Shown here: in pieces, positions 1 through 7,485 of the stretch
Layout: every line of letters begins with the position of its first letter
Position numbering within the stretch: the first letter of the stretch is position 1
Assembly (NCBI GenBank): GCA_903848655.1
Contig: CAINGT010000078.1
Coordinates: forward strand, 1 to 33,692
Direction: 5' to 3'
DNA from: an uncultured Sphingomonadales bacterium
GTDB lineage: Bacteria; Pseudomonadota; Alphaproteobacteria; Sphingomonadales; Sphingomonadaceae
DNA length: 33,692 nucleotides
The notes under the pieces: generated by a model
The model's database searches: none
What the model saw: only the letters and a program-made list of their open reading frames with translations
Told to the model about the DNA's origin: nothing
Program-made: the position numbers and the translations under genes

Positions 1-10
1 GGGTGGGGTC

Positions 11-50
11 TAGAGCATGATGCGATAAGAAAGAATCGCATCATGCTCTA
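11..50. repeat. Perfect 16-bp-arm palindrome
   Basis: Arms 11-26 and 35-50 are perfectly complementary around an 8-nt loop. The arm contains the core ATGATGCGAT, which also appears in palindromes at 11236-11271 and 24869-24900. It abuts the dispersed repeat at 49-115. It is probably part of an intergenic repeat family; a terminator role is possible but no T-tract follows. Confidence 0.8.
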
Positions 51-115
51 GGAGTCTTTGTTTTCGCATGATTTTTTGCGAAAAACCGGTGCCCACTTTT
101 TCGCATCATGCTCTA
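49..115 (-). repeat. Dispersed intergenic repeat, copy 1 (67 bp)
   Basis: Read on the minus strand this 67-bp unit begins TAGAGCATGATGCGAAAAAG and ends AACAAAGACTCCTA. A second copy lies in direct orientation at 11271-11357, differing by one substitution (GGGCACC versus GGGAACC) and a 20-bp internal insertion. Similar GAGCATGATGCG...AACCGGTTTT elements are widespread in alphaproteobacterial intergenic DNA (general knowledge). Confidence 0.85.
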
Positions 116-153
116 TCGGCTGGGTGAGCGCGTGCCGCGCCCCCCACCCCCAG

Positions 154-175
154 CCCCTCCCCTGAAGGGGAGGGG
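154..175. repeat. REP-like palindrome CCCCTCCCC/GGGGAGGGG
   Basis: Nine-base arms (154-162 and 167-175) flank TGAA. The same design recurs at 28086-28108, 32328-32348 and 32415-32436. It lies just beyond the 3' end of tadA, so it may also act as a transcription-stopping hairpin. No gene is seen in 1-207. Confidence 0.7.
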
Positions 176-207
176 AGAAGAGCGTCACCCCCAGCCGAGG
201 ACGTGAT

Positions 208-672
208 TTACCCGCGTCGCTCGCGAAAGAACGCACGCAACTGCTCTGCCGCTTCGGCTTCGCCGATTCCGCCATACACTTCGGGCCGGTGCAGCGCGCC
301 GGGCAGATCGAACAGCCGCGCGCCATGTTCGACCGCGCCGCCTTTGGGATCGGATGCGGCGTAATAGAGCCGCGCGATGCGCGCATGGCCGATCGCGCCC
401 GCGCACATCGCGCACGGTTCGAGCGTGATCCAGATGTCGCACTGGTCAAGCCGGTCTGACCCGAGCGCAGAGGCGGCAGCGCGAATCGCCAGCAATTCGG
501 CATGGGCGGTGGGATCATGCGCGCCGCGCGGGGCATTGTGCGCAGCGGCGATAATTGCGCCAGCGCAAACCACCACGGCCCCCACCGGCACCGCGCCGGT
601 CCGCGCGCCTGCCGCCGCCTCTGCCAGCGCGCGGCGCATCGGTTCGGGCAAAGGCCAGCGGTGCGCTATCAT
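208..672 (-). CDS. tadA: tRNA-specific adenosine deaminase TadA
   Basis: This 154-aa cytidine/deoxycytidylate-deaminase-fold enzyme should deaminate A34 to inosine in tRNA-Arg(ACG). The zinc site is complete: His57-Ala-Glu59 in DPTAHAE, and PCAMC with Cys87 and Cys90. The C-terminal half (SDPKGGAVEHGARLFD...HRPEVYGGI) matches the alphaproteobacterial TadA pattern. Length is normal. The start is the ATG at 672; no clear Shine-Dalgarno precedes it, and the Met at residue 12 is an alternative. It is divergent from rpmB across a 118-bp gap. A guanine-deaminase-type relative is less likely given the RLDQCDIWITLEPC context. Confidence 0.93.
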   Translation of the reverse strand: MIAHRWPLPEPMRRALAEAAAGARTGAVPVGAVVVCAGAIIAAAHNAPRGAHDPTAHAELLAIRAAASALGSDRLDQCDIWITLEPCAMCAGAIGHARIARLYYAASDPKGGAVEHGARLFDLPGALHRPEVYGGIGEAEAAEQLRAFFRERRG

Positions 673-711
673 CGCGACGCGCTAGCATATCGCCGTGGCT
701 CGCGCGAATCC

Positions 712-739
712 TTGACTTTGCACCCCGGATCGATAAGGG
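712..739 (+). promoter_or_regulatory. Possible sigma70-type promoter for rpmB
   Basis: TTGACT (712-717), a 16-nt spacer and TAAGGG (734-739) lie about 50 nt upstream of the rpmB start. The -35 match is good and the -10 match is poor, so this is tentative. Confidence 0.35.
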
Positions 740-790
740 ACGCGGCCTGCCTCGATTCATACCCCATCGAACCCAAGCGAGTTTTTAGCC

Positions 791-1078
791 ATGTCGCGGA
801 TTTGCGAACTGACCGGTAAGGGCCGCCAAGTCGGCCATAATGTGAGCCATGCCAACAACAAGACCAAGCGCGTGTTCCTGCCCAACTTGCAGAACGTGAC
901 GCTGATGTCGGAAAAGCTCGACCGCAGCTTTCGCTTTCGTGTTTCGACCCACGGTTTGCGTTCGGTTGAACACAATGGCGGGCTTGATAACTGGCTGCTC
1001 AAGACCAGCGACGATGATCTGAGCACCCGCGCGGTCAAAGTGAAGCGCGACCTGAAAAAGGTGGCATCTGCCGCCTGA
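791..1078 (+). CDS. rpmB: 50S ribosomal protein L28
   Basis: This 95-aa basic protein has the L28 opening [21 protein letters not shown], then NNKTKR and the [23 protein letters not shown] block typical of alphaproteobacterial L28. It is a component of the large ribosomal subunit. Length is as expected. The ATG at 791 is the family start; the region just upstream (GCGAGTTTTTAGCC) has only a weak ribosome-binding site. It is monocistronic, and the next gene (P450) converges on it with a 5-nt gap. Confidence 0.97.
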   Translation: MSRICELTGKGRQVGHNVSHANNKTKRVFLPNLQNVTLMSEKLDRSFRFRVSTHGLRSVEHNGGLDNWLLKTSDDDLSTRAVKVKRDLKKVASAA

Positions 1079-1083
1079 TTCTC

Positions 1084-2418
1084 TCAAAACCTTTCGGCGG
1101 TCACCTCCAGCCGCCGAAAGCCATGCACAAAGTTGGCGCGGACGCGTTCCACTGCCCCGGTAACATGGATGCGCAAGCGCCGCGCGTGCATTTCTTCCAA
1201 CAGCACCCGCAGTTGCAGTTCGGCCAGCCTTGCGCCGATGCAGCGGTGGATGCCGTGGCCGAATGACAAGTGCCGCCGCGCATTGGCGCGCGACAGGATC
1301 AGTCGGTCGGCATCGGGGAACACCGCTTCATCGCGGTTGGCCGAAAGATACCACAGCACCACTTTATCGCCTGCGCGAATCGGCTGACCAAACAGATCGG
1401 CATCGGTGGTCGCGGTGCGGCGCATATGCGCCAGCGGGGTGACAAAGCGCAGACATTCCTGCACCGCATCGGGGATCAACGCGGCGTCGCGTTCCAGCGC
1501 GGCGCGCTGATCGGGAAAAGTGTGGAGCGCGTGGATCACGCCCGACATCGTGTTGCGCGTGGTGTCATTGCCACCAACGATCAGCAATATCAGATTGCCC
1601 ATGAATTCCTGCGGGCTCATCTGGCTCATCGCCGGGGAATGAACCATCATCGAAATCAGATCGGGACTGGGCGGGCGGCTTACCCGGTCTGCCCACAAGC
1701 GGCTGAAATAATGAGCCATTTCCTGCAAGATCGCAAACCGCTCGTCGGCCAGATCGTGCGCCAGCGTCAATTCGACATCGCCTGCCCAATCGGACCAGAA
1801 TGTCAGCAGGCGGCGATCATCCCACGGAAAACCGAACAGGATCGCCAGCATCCCGGTGGTCAATTCGATCGACACCCGGTCCACCCAGTCAAACGCTTCA
1901 CCAATCGGCAAGGCGTCGAGCACTTGGCCGGTGCGCGCGCGAATCTCGGGCTCCATCCGCACGATTTCTGCCGGAGTAAACGCCGGGGCGACGGTGCGGC
2001 GGCGGCCGGTATGGTCGGGCCGGTCCATCGCGATAAACATCGGCAACTGCCGTTCGGCCAACCGTGCCGGATCAATATCTTTGGGCGGATCGCCAATCGT
2101 AATGCCGCCATAGTGCCATGATGAGGAATAGACATCGGGCAGCGATTCGACGTGCAGCACCGCTTTGTGCGACGTGACATTCCAGTAATCGCCATAAGGC
2201 GTGCCGGTAACTTTGTTGACCGGTGCTTGCGCGCGCATCGCCGCGAACAGCGGCCCCCACGTATCGTTGAGATAGATATCCGACCGGCTGACATCCCATG
2301 GCGCAGTATGGACGGGGCGCGCCTGCGGGTTGGCGCGCAACCATTGGTCGAACGCGGCGGCGGCAGTAGGCGATTGGCGATAGGAAAAGCCCGCGTCGGG
2401 CGTTTGCTGCGTAGCCAT
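1084..2418 (-). CDS. Cytochrome P450, CYP153-like (alkane/terminal hydroxylase type)
   Basis: This soluble bacterial class I P450 has 444 aa from the chosen start. The I-helix oxygen-activation motif is GGNDTT (282-287), the K-helix ExxR is E321-CL-R324, and the haem loop HLSFGHGIHRCIGARLAE carries Cys393 as axial ligand. Segments FIAMDRPDHTGRRRTVAP, FDWVDRVSIELTTGMLA, RRHLSF and the final RANFVHGFRRLEV resemble the CYP153 family, which hydroxylates alkane and fatty-acid chain ends; this is recognised from memory, not by search. ATG 2418 is preferred because GGAG lies 9 nt upstream; ATG 2424 leaves only 3 nt. No ferredoxin or ferredoxin reductase gene lies in the window, so electrons must come from elsewhere. 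A dedicated promoter precedes it. Confidence 0.88.
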   Translation of the reverse strand: MATQQTPDAGFSYRQSPTAAAAFDQWLRANPQARPVHTAPWDVSRSDIYLNDTWGPLFAAMRAQAPVNKVTGTPYGDYWNVTSHKAVLHVESLPDVYSSSWHYGGITIGDPPKDIDPARLAERQLPMFIAMDRPDHTGRRRTVAPAFTPAEIVRMEPEIRARTGQVLDALPIGEAFDWVDRVSIELTTGMLAILFGFPWDDRRLLTFWSDWAGDVELTLAHDLADERFAILQEMAHYFSRLWADRVSRPPSPDLISMMVHSPAMSQMSPQEFMGNLILLIVGGNDTTRNTMSGVIHALHTFPDQRAALERDAALIPDAVQECLRFVTPLAHMRRTATTDADLFGQPIRAGDKVVLWYLSANRDEAVFPDADRLILSRANARRHLSFGHGIHRCIGARLAELQLRVLLEEMHARRLRIHVTGAVERVRANFVHGFRRLEVTAERF

Positions 2419-2465
2419 TGGCATTCTCTCCGCCAAGCGCGTCGACCAAGCGCCCCTTTGGCTGG

Positions 2466-2494
2466 ATTATTCCGCTAACCTACATTGATGTCAA
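2466..2494 (-). promoter_or_regulatory. Strong sigma70-type promoter for the P450
   Basis: On the minus strand: TTGACA (2494-2489), a 17-nt spacer, AATAAT (2471-2466). The -10 box ends 47 nt before the P450 ATG. This suggests the P450 is transcribed independently of the upstream ABC genes. Confidence 0.65.
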
Positions 2495-2502
2495 CAAGCC
2501 AT

Positions 2503-3699
2503 TCACGCCGCCGCGCTGCGTCGTTTGCGTTGCGGCGCGGGGCCGGATTTCATCACCGTGCGGCGGAACAGCAGCGCCCCGCCGCGCACGATCAGCAGCA
2601 CCCACAGCGCTTGCCAGCCCAGCGCGAGCGCGTGCGGCAGCAAATCGGGGCTTTGTGCCGCATGGGCGAGCATGGCATAGGGTGAACTGACCGGAAACAC
2701 TTGTGCCACCCGCTCCACCCAGCTTCCCGGCATTGCCACCGCAAAGCTGGCCATGAAAAACACGATCAGTTGCAGCATCGTGGCGGGCATCGACAGCGTC
2801 TGCACCTCGCGCACCGTATTGGCCAGCCCGCCAATGGTCAGGAACATTGCGCCCAGCAGCAGATAGGCCATCGCAAAATAGGCAAAGCCCAGCGCCAGGA
2901 ACAGCGGCCAGCCGACCGCCGGGGTCGCCAGCAGCGGGATCGCGCGTGCCCCGGCTAGCAGCATCACGCCATAACCGGCACCCCACACTGCGATGCCGAC
3001 CATGCTGACCGCCAGCATCGCCGCCAGCTTGCCCAGAAACAGCGCTTCCATCGGGATCGATGCGGCCAGCACTTCAATGATCTTGTTGGCTTTTTCTTCG
3101 ACCAGATTCGACAGCACCATGCCCGCCAGCAGCATTGTCAGCAAAAACAGCAGCACTTGCCCGGCTTGCGCGGTTACCACTTGGCCGATGTGTTCGTTTG
3201 CCGCGCTGGTCACCACGGCATCGGTGCGCACCGGGGGCGGAGCTTCGGTGCGGGTGGTCAGCGCGCGTGCGGCAAACAGTCCGATCATGCCGCGCCATTG
3301 GTCGATCCGGCCCGGCGTTGCAGTCAGCACCGGAGCGTCGAGCGTGCCGGTTACCACCGCTGCCAATTGCCGCCGTTGCAGCAGGCCGCGCGCGTCAAAA
3401 CTTTGGCCCGGACGCAGCCGTTCGATCACCGCGAATTCGGGCGCGCCGCCGGGCAACTGATCGACCATCGCGGCGCGCGCGGCGATCAGCCGGTCGCCGT
3501 CGTGCCCGACCATCGCGATACCCACCAGCGTGCGATCCAGATCTTGGCGCACGCTCGCACCCAGCATCCCGGCGGCAAGCCCCACAACCACCGGGAACAG
3601 CGGGCCGAGCAGAAAGAAAATGAACGCCTTCGAAAACACCACCGCGACAAAATCGCGCCGCGCAATCGTCCAGATCGCACGCATCGGGTTGGTCAGCAT
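2503..3699 (-). CDS. ABC-2 type exporter permease (NatB-like)
   Basis: This 398-aa membrane protein starts at the ATG at 3699 (MLTNPMRAIWTIARRDFVAV), the usual opening of NatB-type permeases. A first membrane segment (AFIFFLLGPLFPVVVGLAAGML) is followed by a long extracytoplasmic domain of about 170 residues. Five or so C-terminal membrane helices follow, starting near QVLLFLLTMLLAGMVLSNLVEEKANKIIEVLAASI, a characteristic NatB signature. The start overlaps the ATPase stop as TGATG, so translation is coupled. With the ATPase it should form a heteromeric exporter; the substrate is unknown (Na+, drugs and peptides are known for relatives). An open frame continues upstream to 4068, but that part lies inside the ATPase gene and is not used. 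Confidence 0.88.
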   Translation of the reverse strand: MLTNPMRAIWTIARRDFVAVVFSKAFIFFLLGPLFPVVVGLAAGMLGASVRQDLDRTLVGIAMVGHDGDRLIAARAAMVDQLPGGAPEFAVIERLRPGQSFDARGLLQRRQLAAVVTGTLDAPVLTATPGRIDQWRGMIGLFAARALTTRTEAPPPVRTDAVVTSAANEHIGQVVTAQAGQVLLFLLTMLLAGMVLSNLVEEKANKIIEVLAASIPMEALFLGKLAAMLAVSMVGIAVWGAGYGVMLLAGARAIPLLATPAVGWPLFLALGFAYFAMAYLLLGAMFLTIGGLANTVREVQTLSMPATMLQLIVFFMASFAVAMPGSWVERVAQVFPVSSPYAMLAHAAQSPDLLPHALALGWQALWVLLIVRGGALLFRRTVMKSGPAPQRKRRSAAA

Positions 3700-4730
3700 C
3701 AGCGGCGTCCTTTTACGGGGGCATCGTCGGCGGGTTGATCGAGCGCGCGCGCGGCGGCCTCTCCGGCGATGGCGACAAACGCATCGTGCAGCCCGGCGCG
3801 TTCGATCGACAGGCTGAGGATACCGGCCTCCCCTTCGATCAGCGCGCGCAACAGCGGCTCGGTCCCGGATTCGGGCAAGGTGAAGTACCAGAATGCCCCG
3901 CCCTGCGGCTTCGCATCGCAACGCGCATCGCTGGGCAGCGCCGCGCGCCAGCGGCCATCGCGTTCGCGCGTTTCCAGCCGCACTTGCGGGCGCAGCCGGT
4001 CGCGCGCGACATCGACCGGCCCGGCAAACGGCACTTTGCCCGCCGCGATAATCGCAATCGAATCGCACATCCGTTCGGCATGGGCGATGACATGGGTGGA
4101 AAACAGCACGGTTGCCCCGCGCGCCGCCAGCCCACGAATCAACTGTTCGAGCCGCCCCTGGTTGATTGCATCGAGCCCCGAAAACGGCTCATCGAGCACC
4201 ACCAGATCGGGATTGTGCAGCAATGTGCCGATCAGTTGCACTTGTTGCGCCATGCCTTTGGACAATTGGCGGATCTGGCGGTCGGCGGCATGGCCCAATC
4301 CATAGTCTTCGAGCATCGCTTTGGCGCGGCGGCGGCCTTCGGCGAGCGGCACCCCGCGCAGCGCGGCCAAAAACGCAATCGCCTCATAGGCTTTCATCGC
4401 CGGGTAAAGCCCGCGTTCTTCGGGCAAATAGCCGATGCGGTGGGCCAGGTCGGTCGGGTGTTCGCTGCCGAGCACGCGGCGATAGCCAAAATCGGGGTCG
4501 ATAATCCCCAGCAACATCCGCAGCGTGGTGGTCTTGCCCGCGCCATTGGGGCCGAGCACGCCATAGATTGCGCCGTGCGGCACCGCGATATCGACACCAT
4601 CGACCGCCAGTGTCCCGTCAAAGCGTTTGACCAGCCCGCGCGCTTCGATGGCCAGATCACGCGGATCGGGCGTTTCTCGCAAACCGGCTCCATTGCCCAA
4701 GACGGCCAAATCCCCCACACTGTGCTCCAT
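3699..4730 (-). CDS. ABC transporter ATP-binding protein (NatA-like)
   Basis: This 343-aa nucleotide-binding subunit has Walker A GPNGAGKTT (60-68), the signature LSKGM (156-160), Walker B LVVLDEP (Asp180, Glu181) and the switch histidine STHV (His213). A C-terminal extension of about 100 residues (VARDRLRPQVRLETRERDGRW...) resembles the DUF4162 tail of NatA-type ATPases. It pairs with the overlapping permease gene. The ATG at 4730 gives a 24-residue leader before the conserved LAIEARGLVKRF; an internal start is possible because no clear Shine-Dalgarno is visible. It is divergent from queG. Confidence 0.9.
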   Translation of the reverse strand: MEHSVGDLAVLGNGAGLRETPDPRDLAIEARGLVKRFDGTLAVDGVDIAVPHGAIYGVLGPNGAGKTTTLRMLLGIIDPDFGYRRVLGSEHPTDLAHRIGYLPEERGLYPAMKAYEAIAFLAALRGVPLAEGRRRAKAMLEDYGLGHAADRQIRQLSKGMAQQVQLIGTLLHNPDLVVLDEPFSGLDAINQGRLEQLIRGLAARGATVLFSTHVIAHAERMCDSIAIIAAGKVPFAGPVDVARDRLRPQVRLETRERDGRWRAALPSDARCDAKPQGGAFWYFTLPESGTEPLLRALIEGEAGILSLSIERAGLHDAFVAIAGEAAARALDQPADDAPVKGRR

Positions 4731-4786
4731 CGGCTGATATGCCTGCGCGCGGCCATACTCCTAGGCCATGAACAGACGGAACACCA

Positions 4787-5842
4787 ATGGTGGTTAATAT
4801 TCCCCCTGCGTTTGTCGCGCGGCTCAAAGCCGAGGCGCGCGCGCTCGGCTTTGTTGCCTGCGGCATTGCCCCGGCGCACGAGGATCCGCTGCGCAAGGCG
4901 CGGCTAGAGGCGTGGTTGGGCGAAGGCCATCATGGCACGATGGAATGGATGGCGGCGCGCGCCGACCAGCGCGGCGGCCCGCAAGCGCTCTGGCCCGAAG
5001 CGCGCTGTGTGATCGCCTTGGGCATGAGCTATGCCCCCGCCGCCGATCCGCGCGCGCTGGCCGATGCGGCGGCGCGCGCGCGGATTTCGGTCTATGCGCA
5101 AGGGGCGGATTATCACGACGTCATCAAACGCGCGCTCAAGGCACTGGCGCGCTGGATCGTGGCGCAAGCGCCCGACAGCGCGCTCAAAGTGTTCGTCGAT
5201 ACCGCGCCGGTCATGGAAAAGCCGCTGGGGCAGGCCGCCGGGATCGGCTGGCAGGGCAAACATACCAATCTGGTCAGCCGCGACCACGGGTCATGGCTGT
5301 TGCTCGGCGCGATCTATTCCACGCTGCCGCTGCCCGCCGACGCACCCCATGCCGACCGCTGCGGAACGTGCACCGCCTGCCACACCGCCTGCCCCACCGA
5401 TGCCTTTCCCGCGCCCTATCGCCTCGATGCGCGGCGGTGCTTGTCGTACTGGACCATCGAACACAAAGGCCCGGTGCCGCCCGAATTCCGCGCCGCGCTG
5501 GGCAACCGCATTTATGGCTGCGACGATTGCCTGGCCGCGTGTCCGTGGAATTCGTTTGCCAGCGCCGCCGCCGCCAACCGCGCCTTTGCCGCGCGCGCCG
5601 AACTCGCCGCACCGCGCCTTGCCGATCTGCTCACGCTCGACGATGCCACATTCCGCGCGCTGTTTGCCGGATCACCGATCAAACGCATCGGGCGCAACCG
5701 CTTCGTGCGCAATTGCCTTTATGCCGCTGGCAACAGCGGCGATCCGGCCATGGCACCGCCGGTTCAGGCTTTGCTGGCCGACCCTGACCCGGTGGTGGCC
5801 GATGCTGCCACGTGGGCATTGGCCCGGCTGAACCACCGGTAG
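4787..5842 (+). CDS. queG: Epoxyqueuosine reductase QueG
   Basis: This 351-aa cobalamin- and Fe-S-dependent enzyme performs the last step of queuosine synthesis, reducing epoxyqueuosine in tRNA. Visible features are the DUF1730 N-terminal domain; the conserved [27 protein letters not shown] block, with Asp138 at the expected catalytic position; and two 4Fe-4S motifs, [12 protein letters not shown] (Cys192, 195, 198, 202) and [11 protein letters not shown] (Cys245, 248, 252). A short HEAT-like tail follows ([31 protein letters not shown]). Length is typical. ATG 4787 is preceded by CGGA at a usable distance. It converges on the AbfD-like gene with an 8-nt gap. Confidence 0.95.
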   Translation: MVVNIPPAFVARLKAEARALGFVACGIAPAHEDPLRKARLEAWLGEGHHGTMEWMAARADQRGGPQALWPEARCVIALGMSYAPAADPRALADAAARARISVYAQGADYHDVIKRALKALARWIVAQAPDSALKVFVDTAPVMEKPLGQAAGIGWQGKHTNLVSRDHGSWLLLGAIYSTLPLPADAPHADRCGTCTACHTACPTDAFPAPYRLDARRCLSYWTIEHKGPVPPEFRAALGNRIYGCDDCLAACPWNSFASAAAANRAFAARAELAAPRLADLLTLDDATFRALFAGSPIKRIGRNRFVRNCLYAAGNSGDPAMAPPVQALLADPDPVVADAATWALARLNHR

Positions 5843-5850
5843 ATAACGGC

Positions 5851-7392
5851 TTAATCCATCGCGCGCGATTGCGGTGCTGGCAGCGCATCGCCGGTCTCGC
5901 ACCCTTTGGCGCAGCAGCGGCCCGGCTGTTTGTCGCGCGACGGGCCCTGACCCAGATCGAGCGCGCCGCGATCGAGCAGCGACTGGACCAGCTCTTTGCG
6001 ATCCTGCACCGGGTAATTGCGCAAGATTTCCAGCTTCATCGCCTCGGGCGAGCCGCCGCCGTGCAAGCTGATCACGGAATACCAGCCGCCGGTTTCGGAC
6101 GCGGTCAGATCCTCGATAAAGCGCGCGACATTGGCGCGGTGGGCATAAGGAATATCGTGTCGGCCGCGCAGCAGATCGGCAATCATCGGCGCAGTGGCCG
6201 GATTGTGGTCCTCTTCGGGCGAAGGCAGCCCCACCACCAGCCCGCCCGACACTTCGTGCGCAATCCGGTGCATGTCATAAATCTGGTTGGCGATCAACAG
6301 CTTGCCAATATTGGCATAAATCTGTTCAGGCCGGTAATTGCCCGCCGGATCGTGTTCGCCGAAGGTCGATGCCGCAACCCCGCAGGCATAAAACCCCTCG
6401 GTAATCTTGATCAGGTCGACCATGCGGTCGCGCAGATGCGGGATACGATCAAGATCGAGCCCGTTGGCCTCGCTCATCAAGGCCCCCGCCCCGATCAGCA
6501 GATCGCCAAACCCGGCGCGCGCACCAATGCAACTGTGGCGGTGGTGCGTGGCATAGTTGGTGGTCATCAGGTGGGCTTCTTCGATTTCGCCATCGATGAA
6601 CACTTTGTCCCACGGCACGAACACGTCATCGAAGTGGACTGCAGCGACGGATTGCGCGAATTTGGCACTGAACTTCGCCGCCGCCACCCCCGGACGGCCC
6701 GCTGGTCGGGCAACGACGGTAACCCCCGGGGCATCAACCGGAACCGCACAAGCAATCGCGAAATCGCGGTCTTCTTCGCGCATCCGCCGACACGGCAGCA
6801 CCAGATAGTCGTGCATATAGGGTCCGCCGGTCACAATCGCCTTGATACCCGCGATAACCACGCCATCGGCGCGCCGTTCTTTGACCCGGACATAAGACAG
6901 CGGCTCGGCCTGGTCGGCAGGGCGCCGTGACCGATCACCTTTGCCATCGGTCATCGCGATGCCGATCGCCAGATCCTGCGCTTGCGCGTGGGCGATATAA
7001 GCCTTGAGCCGGTCGTGGTGTTCACCACCGGTGCGTTCGGTAATGCGCCAGGTTGCTTCCCACAGACCGTTGAACGCATCATGCGTCAGATAGCGCTGGG
7101 TGCAACCGGCATATTGGCAGGTCAGGCGGACGGCTTCGAGCTTGTCCAGCAAATCCTGGCGGCTGCGGTTGATCGCGAGAAAGCGGTTGGTGGGTGCGCC
7201 GGACAGGCCCGGCGTCAGCATGACCGCGCTGTGGCTGGCATTGCGCGCAAAATCATAGGTGATGCCGGTGGCATTGATGCCGGGCTCAAGCCGGGGATCG
7301 TCTGCCACCGATGGCACCAGATCGCCGCCAACGTAAACCCGCGGGCTTAGCCGCCGCAACGATTCGCGGTAGTCAACAGCCGACATCAACAT
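5851..7392 (-). CDS. AbfD/HpaB-family flavoenzyme lacking two Fe-S ligands
   Basis: This 513-aa protein of the 4-hydroxyphenylacetate 3-hydroxylase / 4-hydroxybutyryl-CoA dehydratase family aligns almost end to end with clostridial AbfD as I remember it (DYRESLRRLSPRVYVGG, AMTDGKGDR, HGGGSPEAMK). AbfD holds a 4Fe-4S cluster with Cys99, Cys103, His292 and Cys299. Here, numbering from ATG 7398, Cys99 and His286 are kept, but the other two positions are Tyr103 and Ala293. The cluster is therefore probably absent, and the protein may act as a flavin monooxygenase or isomerase. A C-terminal extension carries CCAKGC. ATG 7392 is chosen: GGGGGA precedes it at about 8 nt, and MLMSA matches AbfD's MLMTA. 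It is divergent from a CoA-transferase gene across an operator region. No flavin reductase gene is present. Confidence 0.85.
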   Translation of the reverse strand: MLMSAVDYRESLRRLSPRVYVGGDLVPSVADDPRLEPGINATGITYDFARNASHSAVMLTPGLSGAPTNRFLAINRSRQDLLDKLEAVRLTCQYAGCTQRYLTHDAFNGLWEATWRITERTGGEHHDRLKAYIAHAQAQDLAIGIAMTDGKGDRSRRPADQAEPLSYVRVKERRADGVVIAGIKAIVTGGPYMHDYLVLPCRRMREEDRDFAIACAVPVDAPGVTVVARPAGRPGVAAAKFSAKFAQSVAAVHFDDVFVPWDKVFIDGEIEEAHLMTTNYATHHRHSCIGARAGFGDLLIGAGALMSEANGLDLDRIPHLRDRMVDLIKITEGFYACGVAASTFGEHDPAGNYRPEQIYANIGKLLIANQIYDMHRIAHEVSGGLVVGLPSPEEDHNPATAPMIADLLRGRHDIPYAHRANVARFIEDLTASETGGWYSVISLHGGGSPEAMKLEILRNYPVQDRKELVQSLLDRGALDLGQGPSRDKQPGRCCAKGCETGDALPAPQSRAMD

Positions 7393-7418
7393 GCTCATGC
7401 TCCCCCGACCGGCAACGC

Positions 7419-7427
7419 AATTGGTCC
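7419..7427. promoter_or_regulatory. Half-site of the GntR operator
   Basis: AATTGGTCC repeats the left arm of the full palindrome at 7459-7474, but the right arm is not conserved. It lies 26 nt upstream of the AbfD-like ATG, about where its transcript would begin. Functional significance is uncertain. Confidence 0.35.
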
Positions 7428-7456
7428 TTGATCGATCCTAGTGCGGCGACTAGCTA
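7428..7456 (+). promoter_or_regulatory. Possible promoter of CoA-transferase 1
   Basis: TTGATC (7428-7433), a 17-nt spacer and TAGCTA (7451-7456) place the transcription start inside the palindrome at 7459-7474, as expected for a repressor that blocks initiation. Box matches are moderate. Confidence 0.4.
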
Positions 7457-7458
7457 GC

Positions 7459-7474
7459 ATTGGTCCGGACTAAT
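7459..7474. promoter_or_regulatory. Operator site B (16-bp palindrome)
   Basis: ATTGGTCCGGACTAAT is a near-perfect inverted repeat in the divergent region between the AbfD-like gene and CoA-transferase 1. The GT-N4-AC core fits the general GntR-family operator pattern. Related sites occur at 10364, 23288 and 27624. Confidence 0.7.
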
Positions 7475-7485
7475 TGGAACCTTGA

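Noticed and set aside
5851-7392. Straight annotation as 4-hydroxybutyryl-CoA dehydratase
   Set aside because: Two of the four Fe-S ligands are replaced (Tyr103, Ala293), so the anaerobic radical chemistry is not supported.
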